Source of the DNA: a virus
Length of the DNA stretch: 64,000 bases
Strand: one strand, 5' to 3'
IMG/VR virus record: IMGVR_UViG_3300007765_000002
Span: 1 to 64,000 of that record
The notes under the pieces: model-generated
Told to the model about the DNA's origin: nothing
The model's input: only the letters and a program-made list of their open reading frames with translations
The model's database searches: none
Part shown: positions 1 through 8,281 of the stretch, piece by piece
Layout of the letters: every line of letters starts with the position of its first letter
Position numbering within the stretch: position 1 is the stretch's first letter
Position numbers and translations under genes: made by a program

Positions 1-94
1 TATGAAATCCTGTAAATAATGTTTTATATATTTATACGTTAGAGTATTATTTTACATATTCTTTTTTATTATTCAGGTGGTGAAGGGAAAGTAA

Positions 95-1807
95 TTAGGA
101 TGTATGCGGTGATATTTTATTAGTCGACGGCACACCTACAGCATTTTGTAATGCTTCTTCAAACTGGCCTGAATCTGCCAAAGCCTTAGCAGAGCCTTGC
201 AATACTCCATTCAACGCAGCTTTTATTTTAGGATCTTGGAATTTTTGCGGAAGCGACTCGACAAAACCAGTCATTGATTGAATATTTTCTACTACTTTTG
301 GTCCTTCAGACAACGGCAGACTCAATTTTTCCCAGTTTGCAGTTTCTTTTTCCATTATGCCCTGTAATTTTGCCGCGGCGCTTGCTACACCACTTGATGA
401 TACAGATTCAATAGCATCTGGAAGTAACATGTTCAGTGTAGCATTTAATGACATCTGATTTGCCGCTGTGTTAGCAATCGTTACACCGGCCGCACCAGGC
501 CCTTCTAAATCCTCTGCGCTGTCGTCTGCAGATGACGTTACTTCAGACCAATCTCCAGTCAGTGCTTGCCCAACGTAATCAATTGGTGATCCTGCTCCCA
601 AACCAGTTAACGCATTTTGATATTCTTGCAATGCTTGTTCAAAAGGACTCAACGTAGTAGTGCCGTCTGCGTTAACAGTTGATCCCATAACTGTTCCCAT
701 TACGTCATCAAATTTCATTTCACCATTTGTACCTGAACCACCGCCAAATTGGCTTGCTAATTCAGTCGCCGAATCACTTGAAACTTTACTAGTTCCACTC
801 GGAAATCCTGTATTTGCTGGTATATTATCAAATCCTGAAACCACATCTCCTAGATCGGCTATGACTCCGTTAGATAATGCACCAAAATCTCCAGCAAAAT
901 CGCTAACATAATTGCTGAATTCCGAGGTACCAATAGCACCACCTGATGCTTTTTTAAAATCCAAAAACTGCGAGCCATCAGTAATGCCTGACGCTTTAGT
1001 TGTTCCTAAAACTGCTTTCATTTCTGATATGCCTGTCGGTGTGTTAACTTTTTGTAATATACTTGTTGCTTGGCTGTCTGTTAAAGTATCTAAATCAATA
1101 CCGCTATCACGAACAGCATTTGAAACTACAGGAGATACCAATGCTGATTCTAACAAAGATGCAGAACTTTGATCTAGTGGTAATCCAGCCAATGTGCCAA
1201 GTTGTGATGCGGCATTTGCAAATCCAGCGCCTGCTGTTCCAGAACCAGAAGCCATTTGAGCAAATTGCCCTGCTACTTTACCAAGTTCTGAAGAAACTGT
1301 TTCTTTTGCACCTTGCACAGCGTTATGCATTACATCTGCAGATTGTGCTACAGCAGATTCTATCTGTGCAAAATTTTCTGTAAATTTTGATAAATCATCT
1401 GGTATAAGTTTTTTTACATGATTTTCAACAGATTCTATTAATGTAGAACTACCTAACGATGCCTGCATATTATCGGGAACCATTCCACAATCTGCTCCTA
1501 ATTGATGAATTGCGTTAGCGTGTGTTTGAGCACAACCAAACATTCCTGCTTCTTGCCCAGTTGCTTCAACGTTAGCCAAATTCCCTATCATTGTAGTAGT
1601 AACGGCTATTTTTGATTTAATACCATCAATAAGTGCCTGTGTAGACGCTGGCATTTGTATTGCTCTGTTAGGATCGCCGATCGGCTTCAACATTTCCTTT
1701 AAGGCTTCTGTTCCTAAACAATTGTCGCCAGTCTGACATCCGCCGGCATCTGCCGCCGCCTTTTCTTTTTCTCTTTGTTGATTAAAGTCCGGTAGTAAAA
1801 AAGACAT
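95..1807 (-). CDS. Structural protein downstream of PAAR spike
   Basis: 570 residues, no family recognised. The first ~60 residues are charged with a Cys-rich patch (GGCQTGDNC) and a second Cys region near residues 92-108. The rest is Ala/Ser/Gly/Thr-rich and probably helical, like a virion or baseplate-associated protein. It starts 1 nt after the PAAR gene stop and its N-terminus (about residues 10-17, REKEKAAA) echoes REKDPNTA of the PAAR protein, so the two are probably co-expressed and may assemble together. Role at the baseplate or spike is inferred from context only. The 94 bases downstream hold no gene. Confidence 0.6.
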   Translation of the reverse strand: MSFLLPDFNQQREKEKAAADAGGCQTGDNCLGTEALKEMLKPIGDPNRAIQMPASTQALIDGIKSKIAVTTTMIGNLANVEATGQEAGMFGCAQTHANAIHQLGADCGMVPDNMQASLGSSTLIESVENHVKKLIPDDLSKFTENFAQIESAVAQSADVMHNAVQGAKETVSSELGKVAGQFAQMASGSGTAGAGFANAASQLGTLAGLPLDQSSASLLESALVSPVVSNAVRDSGIDLDTLTDSQATSILQKVNTPTGISEMKAVLGTTKASGITDGSQFLDFKKASGGAIGTSEFSNYVSDFAGDFGALSNGVIADLGDVVSGFDNIPANTGFPSGTSKVSSDSATELASQFGGGSGTNGEMKFDDVMGTVMGSTVNADGTTTLSPFEQALQEYQNALTGLGAGSPIDYVGQALTGDWSEVTSSADDSAEDLEGPGAAGVTIANTAANQMSLNATLNMLLPDAIESVSSSGVASAAAKLQGIMEKETANWEKLSLPLSEGPKVVENIQSMTGFVESLPQKFQDPKIKAALNGVLQGSAKALADSGQFEEALQNAVGVPSTNKISPHTS

Positions 1808-1808
1808 A

Positions 1809-2099
1809 TTATGAACCTACTATAACATCAGGACTACCTACTGCCCTAGGGTGTCCGCATGTATCTATATCAACATCAGTTCTTAATGCTGGTTTACCTT
1901 CAATAATAACTGATTCACATGTAGAAACGGTTAACGCACTACAATGCGATCCGGGATTCGGGCACGGAGCGTGGGGCGTCACTGACATGTCAGGAACACC
2001 TGCTTTCCTTCCGTTTATAAGAACAGACTTTGCACCACCAGTCGCAATGCCACCGGCCGTGTTAGGATCTTTTTCTCTTTGTGCTTTCCAACCTGACAT
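1809..2099 (-). CDS. PAAR-repeat spike tip protein (T4 gp5.4-like)
   Basis: 96 residues, the size of T4 gp5.4, the sharp PAAR tip bound to the gp5 spike at the baseplate centre. The sequence has the PAAR layout: Gly-rich turns, GGAKSVLINGRKAGVPD, then a Cys/His/Pro region (HAPCPNPGSHC) and the repeat-like ESVIIEGKPALRTD followed by DTCGHPRA, with His/Cys residues suited to a structural metal. The tip is known to help pierce the outer membrane. A perfect TATAAATA late element lies 5 nt before the ATG and there is no Shine-Dalgarno sequence, so the mRNA may be leaderless. Confidence 0.85.
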   Translation of the reverse strand: MSGWKAQREKDPNTAGGIATGGAKSVLINGRKAGVPDMSVTPHAPCPNPGSHCSALTVSTCESVIIEGKPALRTDVDIDTCGHPRAVGSPDVIVGS

Positions 2100-2104
2100 A
2101 TAGT

Positions 2105-2112
2105 TATTTATA
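2105..2112 (-). promoter_or_regulatory. T4-type late promoter (TATAAATA)
   Basis: Perfect TATAAATA on the minus strand, 5 nt upstream of the ATG of the PAAR gene. In T4 the start site lies about 6 nt after this box, which would place +1 at or next to the start codon. Confidence 0.7.
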
Positions 2113-2133
2113 ACGTATTATAATAACTATTTA

Positions 2134-2424
2134 TTATCCCACACTAATGCCAGTTGTTCCTTGGATATATTGATCTGCCATTGGCTTTACTGTTTTGCCG
2201 ATAACCATACAATGGGATTTGTCTAGTGTGACAGTAGAATCTAACTCCATAGTAAACATAAACTGAGAAATTCCGACCCCTTGCGGGCCCATTTGTAGAG
2301 ACATAGGTTTTTCTATTGTGATATGAGTTTCAGTTTCGTCACTAAATCTACCAATAACTTCTTCACCAGATGTTAATTTAATTGAGATAACATCATTCTT
2401 TTTATAATTGACTTCTAATAACAT
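2134..2424 (-). CDS. Sm-like (LSm-fold) small protein
   Basis: 96 residues. The N-terminal half reads as an Sm-like fold: DVISIKLTSGEEVIGRF followed by a polar turn and THITIEKPMSL, i.e. the strand-loop-strand of the Sm1 motif. The C-terminal pattern (FMFTMELD, then ADQYIQGTTGI) matches, from memory, the marine phage family whose structure was described as an Sm-like protein of putative cyanophage origin. Sm proteins form rings and often bind RNA, but RNA binding is not shown here. It has a good ribosome site (AAGGA) and overlaps the end of the transporter gene by 23 nt, so it is translated with the auxiliary operon. Confidence 0.7.
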   Translation of the reverse strand: MLLEVNYKKNDVISIKLTSGEEVIGRFSDETETHITIEKPMSLQMGPQGVGISQFMFTMELDSTVTLDKSHCMVIGKTVKPMADQYIQGTTGISVG

Positions 2425-3022
2425 TTGTACTTTCCTTGAATATTTTTATTGCACTAGTGCATATTAATAAAGCAATACCTCCGCCTATAACGATATCTGG
2501 AATATTGCTTTGTGTAAACATTACCAATAATCCTGCTATAATAATACCAACACTTGATAATGCATCATTTCTACAACATATATAAGCACTCTTAAGATTA
2601 ATATCTTTGTTTCTATAATATAACAATATTACTGCTGATATAATATTTCCTATTAATACAAAAATACCTACATAAGTTATAGGGTGTGGATCAGGAACAT
2701 ATCCCGTCATAATGTTATTAAGGACATATACTAATGCCATAATACCAAACGCAAACATTATTATTGATTTGACTAACGCTAGTTTGGCTTTTGTTTTTAC
2801 TGCTGATCCTATAACAACTATACTACTTCCTAATATAAGTGCATCGCCTATATTATGAGCACTATCACTTAATAAACTTACTGAATGAGACAATATACCA
2901 TAATATAACTCTAATCCAAACATAAGTGCATTGATTAAAAAGCATATGATTAGTGCGTTGCGTTCACAGGCTTGGCATTGATCGACTGGCCGGCACGTAT
3001 CATCGAGACATAAACGAAACAT
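2402..3022 (-). CDS. Cation diffusion facilitator-type transporter, truncated form
   Basis: 206 residues with about six hydrophobic segments (roughly 24-42, 48-76, 84-106, 114-140, 154-172, 174-195). SLLSDSAHNIGDAL in segment 2 is the CDF metal-site signature (HxxxD). In segment 5 the usual HxxxD appears as CxxxD (CCRND), so one ligand is changed to Cys. The usual C-terminal cytoplasmic domain (~90 residues) is missing. A short Cys-rich N-terminus (CLDDTCRPVDQCQAC) could bind metal. It would export divalent metal (Zn, Co, Fe or similar; not determined) at the inner membrane. TAATG overlap with the glutaredoxin gene indicates coupling. Confidence 0.8.
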   Translation of the reverse strand: MFRLCLDDTCRPVDQCQACERNALIICFLINALMFGLELYYGILSHSVSLLSDSAHNIGDALILGSSIVVIGSAVKTKAKLALVKSIIMFAFGIMALVYVLNNIMTGYVPDPHPITYVGIFVLIGNIISAVILLYYRNKDINLKSAYICCRNDALSSVGIIIAGLLVMFTQSNIPDIVIGGGIALLICTSAIKIFKESTNVIRSQL

Positions 3023-3255
3023 TATGCAACAAGATCATCAATGGGGTGTGCAATTAATCCGTGAAATCCGCCTTTAATTAATGTATCGTCTTTATAAATC
3101 TGAGGAACAGTTCTAAAACCCTGGCCCAGGATCCATTGCTTTGCTTCTTCGTTTGTATCTAAACTAACTTCTTTATATTCAATATTGTTTTCTTCTAAAT
3201 ACTTCTTTGCACTAACACAAAAACCACACGTATCTTTACTATATACAGTAATCAT
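3022..3255 (-). CDS. grx: Glutaredoxin
   Basis: 77 residues, normal for a phage or bacterial glutaredoxin. Active site CGFC at residues 10-13 on the first strand/helix (VYSKDTCGFC), cis-proline motif TVP near 49-51 and a GG motif near 61-62 for glutathione binding. It lies in one operon with class II ribonucleotide reductase and amidinotransferase, so it most likely supplies electrons to the reductase, as T4 and cyanophage glutaredoxins do. It overlaps the following transporter start (TAATG) and the preceding amidinotransferase stop. Confidence 0.92.
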   Translation of the reverse strand: MITVYSKDTCGFCVSAKKYLEENNIEYKEVSLDTNEEAKQWILGQGFRTVPQIYKDDTLIKGGFHGLIAHPIDDLVA

Positions 3256-4340
3256 TTATTTAAATACTCCTTTAAAATTATTGGTTCTTCTCTATTTGGA
3301 AAGTAATCTTGTTTCTCTCCTTCTCTATATAAATCTAACGTTAAGCAATGCAAGCCGCCATCCCAGAAATAACAATGTCTCCATGGTACATGTACGGGTT
3401 CCATTTTATGCTTTTTTAAAAAATCTAATAGATTTTTATTTGTCATACTACTAACACACACATGGCGCTCATCTAATACTAAAACGTTAACGTCAAATAC
3501 ACTTTCCTCAACATACCCTACCCATTCATCTAACCAGGTATTAACATAATTTGCAAATTCTGGATTTGAAACCGCTTCAGGATGCCACCATTTACCGTTT
3601 GTTTTCTGTTTCCAATTAAAAAAATCTCGAATTTTTTCCCAAGATTCATTTTCTATATAACATACATCCCAATTTGGAAAGGTTTCATTATAGTCTTGAA
3701 AATCAAATACGCTTATAATAGCACCAGGCTTTATTGGATGAAAACATCCATCACTGTGAGAATATGGATTATCTAATACATTTATTCGAGTATCTGCAAA
3801 CATTCTTTTTAAGCCTGCCCAGGGCATACAGCATGTATAATTTATATAAGCATCTTTTCCTAGTAAAAAGACATTTGCACTTGTAGGAGGGTGTTTTTCT
3901 ATGGAAAAATTTTCTATTTTTAAATAATCATCCGACTCATTTTGAAAATCAAACATATTATGCAATTTATATCCGTTTGACTTGAGTCCATTTGTTATAT
4001 TTAGATTATCAGCATAATTAGTCCATAGTTTATTTCCTATTACTATTTGATTATCTCTTGGTTGTAATGCATTTCTAGGGATTTTTACTTCACCTACTTC
4101 ATTAATATAATTTTCAATTCTATCGGATTTATCAGATGTAGGACGAATAACTTCGCATCCAAAATCTTTTAAAATTTTTTCATAATTTGATAAGTCTTCG
4201 AGTGTTTCTTCTGCAATTCTTTGCAAAGGGTTTCTAACTTTTGCATCTTTGATATTTTCAAAGAAGTCCGGCCCCCACACGGTGCCAAGCATTACTTTTT
4301 TAAGCGGATCCCATTTATTCCAGATGTTACACTCTTTCAT
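3252..4340 (-). CDS. Amidinotransferase-family enzyme (glycine amidinotransferase-like)
   Basis: 362 residues from the chosen ATG, which has AAAGGCG about 10 nt upstream; a longer reading would run into the previous gene. The fold is the alpha/beta-propeller of the guanidine-modifying superfamily. Visible motifs are QPRDNQIVIG (substrate PRDN), SHSDGCFHPI (catalytic His region) and WDGGLHCLTLDLYREG with the nucleophilic Cys at about residue 332. Family members move an amidino group from arginine to an amine such as glycine or an inosamine phosphate; the acceptor here cannot be told. Similar genes are known in marine T4-like phages with unknown purpose. The catalytic residues appear intact. 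Confidence 0.85.
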   Translation of the reverse strand: MKECNIWNKWDPLKKVMLGTVWGPDFFENIKDAKVRNPLQRIAEETLEDLSNYEKILKDFGCEVIRPTSDKSDRIENYINEVGEVKIPRNALQPRDNQIVIGNKLWTNYADNLNITNGLKSNGYKLHNMFDFQNESDDYLKIENFSIEKHPPTSANVFLLGKDAYINYTCCMPWAGLKRMFADTRINVLDNPYSHSDGCFHPIKPGAIISVFDFQDYNETFPNWDVCYIENESWEKIRDFFNWKQKTNGKWWHPEAVSNPEFANYVNTWLDEWVGYVEESVFDVNVLVLDERHVCVSSMTNKNLLDFLKKHKMEPVHVPWRHCYFWDGGLHCLTLDLYREGEKQDYFPNREEPIILKEYLNK

Positions 4341-4353
4341 TAATAAGGCGCCT

Positions 4354-6267
4354 TTAGATTCCACATCCACCCGCCACACATGCTAGTTCTTGTGAACTGG
4401 TGGTCATATCTTGTTCTTCATATTCACTTAGCAATCCCCAATCAACATCTTTGGGCATTTTGGCTAATAACTCTTTATACTCTTCTTCTGAGCAATCTTG
4501 ATATGGTGCTTGTCTGTAAGTATGATCGTTAAATGGCAAGAATGAAACTCCTGACATCATATCAAAGTTGTTATATACCCATGCACCTACTTCCATCCAT
4601 TCTGTTTCTTTTACACTAATGGTTACTGATGGTTTGTGTTCGCACCAGTGTTCTTGATATACTTTCCATAACTCTAGTTGCTCAATAGCGGTCATGTCTT
4701 TACGGTATACACCGTTTTTAGGACCTTTAACTGGGAATGAGAAAACATAAGTATGGTTTGGTTTTGTCACATCATCTTCACAAGGAAACCCTGCTTCCTT
4801 CATCATCTTAGCAAGTGGATCCTTCTTATCAGCACGAATAGTTCTAATATAATAAGGATTGTGTCTTGCGTGAATGCCACTTGCACTATCAACTAGTTGA
4901 CTAACCGTGCCACTTGGTTTTACACAAGTAATAGCGGCTGATTGAGCAATACCTAACTTTGAAGCAATTTCTTTGTTTGTTGCAACTGCTACTTGTTTAA
5001 GTTCTGATAATAATTCCTCAATACCTTTCTTCTTGCCATTCGTAAAAGCATTATCCATAATGCCCGTCAATGAAACGCCTAATAGTCTTTCTTCTTGGCA
5101 GTTATTTTCCCAACGCTTGTTAAGGTATTTAAAGTTAGTAAGTGTTGATTGGAATGTGCCTAAAATTGTAGCATTGATAACTTTGTTCTTTAAAGATTCG
5201 AGTGTGTCTTCTGGACGAACAACAACTTCAGATAAATTACAAAATTCTTCAGATCTTAAAATAATTTCACTGCAAGGATTGGTGCCAAAGTTATGCTCTG
5301 GATCTCTACGTCCACTTGAAGCGGCAACCTTTTGTGCGGCTTCTCTATTAAAGATACCACGCTCGCCTGATTTGGAATCATATAATGCTTTCCACTCTTC
5401 CATAAAAATACCTACATCTGGTCTTTCTGTATAACAAGCGGAATTGTTTGCTAACGCACGTTGAGTATTGTTTTCCCACCATTGACCTGCTTTAGCATGT
5501 CTCATTCTGTCATCACTTAGGTTGGATAATGAGATAAGTGCTGAGCGGCGAACGCCACCAACTACAACAATTTCAGCAATCTTACATGTAATGTCGTGAC
5601 ACTCAAGTGATGTTAGTTTACGGCCCGCGGCGTTTTTAAATATATCTATACAAAATCTAAACAAATCTTCCAATGGCTCTGGGCCAGAAGCACGACCGCC
5701 AAATGTTTTTAATGGTGCGCCTGCTGGGCGAACTCTTGACAAATCCCACTGAGGAATTTGTCCACCATATAGCAAATGGATAAGTTCTTTAAGTGCCTTT
5801 GCCCATCCAAGTTTAGAGTCACTTACCACGATTGTAGTTTCAGTATCATGAAAATCATCTGCAACTCTAGGCATCTCGTTAACCATTTGTCTTTCAACAC
5901 TAAACCCAACGCCTGTTCCATTCATTAAAATATATAAAATCTCATCAAATGCTCTTGGTGTTTCGATAGCAACAAATGAACAATTATATCCTGCGATGTT
6001 TTCACGTGATAGTGCTTCACCTGCTGTCATAAGACAACGCATTGAAGGCATTATGTCTAAATTTAGAACAGCATCTTTTAATTGTGTTTTAAGTCCAGTG
6101 GGTAATTTGTATTCACATTGCTGTTTTAAATGTTCTTCGAAAAAGTCGAAGTATCTGCTAACTGTTTCTTCCCATGTTTCTCTGCGTTTAACATCATATC
6201 TGTAACGAGAGTATCTTGATAAGTGAATATACTGCTGATATAGAGTGGGTAATTGATGGGCCGCCAT
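4354..6267 (-). CDS. nrdJ: Class II (adenosylcobalamin-dependent) ribonucleotide reductase, monomeric
   Basis: 637 residues. It reduces ribonucleotides to deoxyribonucleotides using a coenzyme B12-generated thiyl radical. Key residues: first redox Cys ~C96 (YNCSF), the finger-loop NPCSEI with radical Cys ~C332 and Glu ~E334, second redox Cys ~C343 (FCNLSE) and the swinging C-terminal pair CVAGGC (~630, 635). VKPSGTVSQLV is the conserved phosphate-binding part. Length and motifs match the monomeric form found in cyanophages. It heads an operon with its probable reductant glutaredoxin. Ribosome site AAAGGA and a sigma70-like promoter (GTGACA-N17-TATAAT) lie upstream. The phage depends on host B12. 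Confidence 0.95.
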   Translation of the reverse strand: MAAHQLPTLYQQYIHLSRYSRYRYDVKRRETWEETVSRYFDFFEEHLKQQCEYKLPTGLKTQLKDAVLNLDIMPSMRCLMTAGEALSRENIAGYNCSFVAIETPRAFDEILYILMNGTGVGFSVERQMVNEMPRVADDFHDTETTIVVSDSKLGWAKALKELIHLLYGGQIPQWDLSRVRPAGAPLKTFGGRASGPEPLEDLFRFCIDIFKNAAGRKLTSLECHDITCKIAEIVVVGGVRRSALISLSNLSDDRMRHAKAGQWWENNTQRALANNSACYTERPDVGIFMEEWKALYDSKSGERGIFNREAAQKVAASSGRRDPEHNFGTNPCSEIILRSEEFCNLSEVVVRPEDTLESLKNKVINATILGTFQSTLTNFKYLNKRWENNCQEERLLGVSLTGIMDNAFTNGKKKGIEELLSELKQVAVATNKEIASKLGIAQSAAITCVKPSGTVSQLVDSASGIHARHNPYYIRTIRADKKDPLAKMMKEAGFPCEDDVTKPNHTYVFSFPVKGPKNGVYRKDMTAIEQLELWKVYQEHWCEHKPSVTISVKETEWMEVGAWVYNNFDMMSGVSFLPFNDHTYRQAPYQDCSEEEYKELLAKMPKDVDWGLLSEYEEQDMTTSSQELACVAGGCGI

Positions 6268-6294
6268 TTATTGATTCCTTTATTCTGTTATAAC

Positions 6295-6323
6295 ATTATA
6301 CAACAAAAGTGCTAAGATGTCAC
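6295..6323 (-). promoter_or_regulatory. Sigma70-like promoter of the nrdJ operon
   Basis: Minus strand GTGACA-N17-TATAAT; the -10 ends 27 nt upstream of the nrdJ start codon, leaving a short leader with an AAAGGA ribosome site. It probably drives nrdJ through the Sm-like gene. The rest of the 166-base gap (6268-6433) is AT-rich with nothing else recognised. Confidence 0.75.
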
Positions 6324-6433
6324 GAATTTTTGTATTAATAATGTATATATCGTAATCACGATATTAAATGTATTTAAATGGTCTGTTAGAAAATTATGTA
6401 GGTAGTTAAACGTGTTTCTAGGTACACTATAGG

Positions 6434-8266
6434 CTATGAATGTAAATATTCTATATAATATACAAGTGTTGCGGCCGAACCAGTACTGGTAGTAGTATAT
6501 CGCATTGTTGCTGTACCAGCACTGTGCGTTACTGTAAATGTAACACCAGTTGCTCCAGTTTGAGTAATAGAATCTGTTACAGTAGAAGCACCTGATTTAA
6601 TTGCTATGCTAAGTTCGCCAACTTGTGATTCAGTACCTCTTGTTATACTATAATACATTTTTACATATTTAACTTCCGACTCAAGGAAAGTAATACCAGT
6701 AGACGTGGCTGTTTGATTGTCTAGTAATGACAGTTGATTACTAATAGTATGCTCTCTTCTACCAAATAATTCCTTAGTGTCAGGTATTAATACATATCCG
6801 TCAGCGTGATTTAGTTGCACTCTGTCATATGTGCCAACATCACCATCTGTTCTACCAAATTTATCTGATATACTTGTGCAATCTGAAACGTTTACGGAGT
6901 TAAAATTAATAACATCAGCAACAGCACTAGCAGTAGCATCTGCGTTGCCGTTATTGGCCACGTCAACAAATGTATTGCCTATAGAATAAATTCCTTGTGC
7001 GCGATCAACATCAATTGCTTCATAATCAATATCACGGAATAAAGAACTTGTAATTTTAATACTGTGTGGGCCTGTGCCTGATGCGGTTGTCTCACCTAAC
7101 CAAAAACCTTTATACATTGTATCAAAGTTACAGTTATGGAATGATAATCCTTCGATAGCATCATTGGAATAAACACCAAGTGGAACACCCTGGAACGAAC
7201 AAGCATTAAAAACTAAGTTTCTTGTTCTTAGTGCGAGTGTTTCAGATATATTAAAACCGGCCGGTCTGTCACTACTATTCAATCCATCAGTACTGTTATA
7301 TGTGCCAACAAATGCTACATCTTCAAAATAAGAATTTAATGTAGAATCAATTTGAATACAGTCTTGAATTAAATGTGTTGAATCAGTAGTTTTAATAGTC
7401 ATACCTCTAATCACAATATTTTGCGGTTGGGTTGCACTATTATTACCAATATTTGGAGCGGCTTGGCCTTTGGAGTCAACTGTACGTATAACGCAACTAT
7501 CATGCCCTGCCGTTTTACTTGACGTAATAGACACGCTGGCAGTTGAATAGCCGGCACCACCACTTACTTGTGTAAATGATGTAATTGCGCCGTCTGTTAT
7601 ATTTGCTGTAAATGATGCACCAGCACCATCACCTGTAATTGTTACAACAGGGGCAGTAGCATAACCAGCGCCTGGTGTGGCAACAGTTAATGAACTTACT
7701 GCGCCGGCAGTGATAGTCGCTGTGGCTGTTGCATTGGTTTGTGTCTCTTCATATTGTATAATTGTTTTTCCAGAGCCATCACCGTATAATGTCGCCCAAG
7801 TAGGAACTTCTATAGGTGCAGTGACTTTATATACACCTGCAGGGAAATATAAACTTCTGCGGGCCTTTTGTGTTGTGTCTCTAACAAACAGTTGGTATAT
7901 TGCTCTTGCAATCGCCGCAGTATCATCTACTGTGCCGTTGCCACTGGCACCAAAGTCCATTATACTTACGTGGTCATCAAGTCTATCTTGCAATGTTCTA
8001 ACAATAGGAGCTCCCGCCGTTGCGCCGGTATCTACTGTTGCGCTTGCATTGCCTTCATAAGTAAAATTGATGAGACCTGCTAAATCACTGTGTTCTGTTA
8101 GAATTGCTGTATTGCCAACTACAGGTGCACCAGCACTTAACGGCCCATTACCGATGTATAATTCTCTTGTGTTGGTTACCCAACCCAATTCAGCATGTGA
8201 TAACTGTGGAAGATTTTCTGCTAACCCTCTACGATGTTGAATTCTAGAAATTTGTACAATTGCCAT
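6434..8266 (-). CDS. Tailspike / receptor-binding fibre with pectate-lyase-type beta-helix
   Basis: 610 residues. The N-terminus (residues 1-45, IQHRRGLAENLPQLSHAELGW...ELYIGNG) is the virion-attachment type seen on many phage fibres. Residues ~98-190 carry SIMDFGASGNGTVDDTAAI and LYFPAGVYKV, the opening of a right-handed beta-helix (pectate-lyase superfamily). An insertion at ~205-255 has two GAGY-type beta repeats (TPGAGYATAPVVTITG and SGGAGYSTASVSIT). The C-terminal ~100 residues form a separate beta-rich domain. Likely role: receptor binding and perhaps depolymerisation of surface polysaccharide. A perfect late promoter lies 5 nt before ATG with no Shine-Dalgarno sequence. Confidence 0.85.
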   Translation of the reverse strand: MAIVQISRIQHRRGLAENLPQLSHAELGWVTNTRELYIGNGPLSAGAPVVGNTAILTEHSDLAGLINFTYEGNASATVDTGATAGAPIVRTLQDRLDDHVSIMDFGASGNGTVDDTAAIARAIYQLFVRDTTQKARRSLYFPAGVYKVTAPIEVPTWATLYGDGSGKTIIQYEETQTNATATATITAGAVSSLTVATPGAGYATAPVVTITGDGAGASFTANITDGAITSFTQVSGGAGYSTASVSITSSKTAGHDSCVIRTVDSKGQAAPNIGNNSATQPQNIVIRGMTIKTTDSTHLIQDCIQIDSTLNSYFEDVAFVGTYNSTDGLNSSDRPAGFNISETLALRTRNLVFNACSFQGVPLGVYSNDAIEGLSFHNCNFDTMYKGFWLGETTASGTGPHSIKITSSLFRDIDYEAIDVDRAQGIYSIGNTFVDVANNGNADATASAVADVINFNSVNVSDCTSISDKFGRTDGDVGTYDRVQLNHADGYVLIPDTKELFGRREHTISNQLSLLDNQTATSTGITFLESEVKYVKMYYSITRGTESQVGELSIAIKSGASTVTDSITQTGATGVTFTVTHSAGTATMRYTTTSTGSAATLVYYIEYLHS

Positions 8267-8271
8267 ATGTA

Positions 8272-8279
8272 TATTTATA
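8272..8279 (-). promoter_or_regulatory. T4-type late promoter (TATAAATA)
   Basis: Perfect TATAAATA 5 nt upstream of the tailspike ATG. No ribosome-binding sequence lies between, so a leaderless late mRNA is expected. Confidence 0.7.
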
Positions 8280-8281
8280 CT

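Noticed and set aside
4973-5434. 153-codon plus-strand reading frame
   Set aside because: Antisense to nrdJ, which has all its catalytic residues; no start signals.
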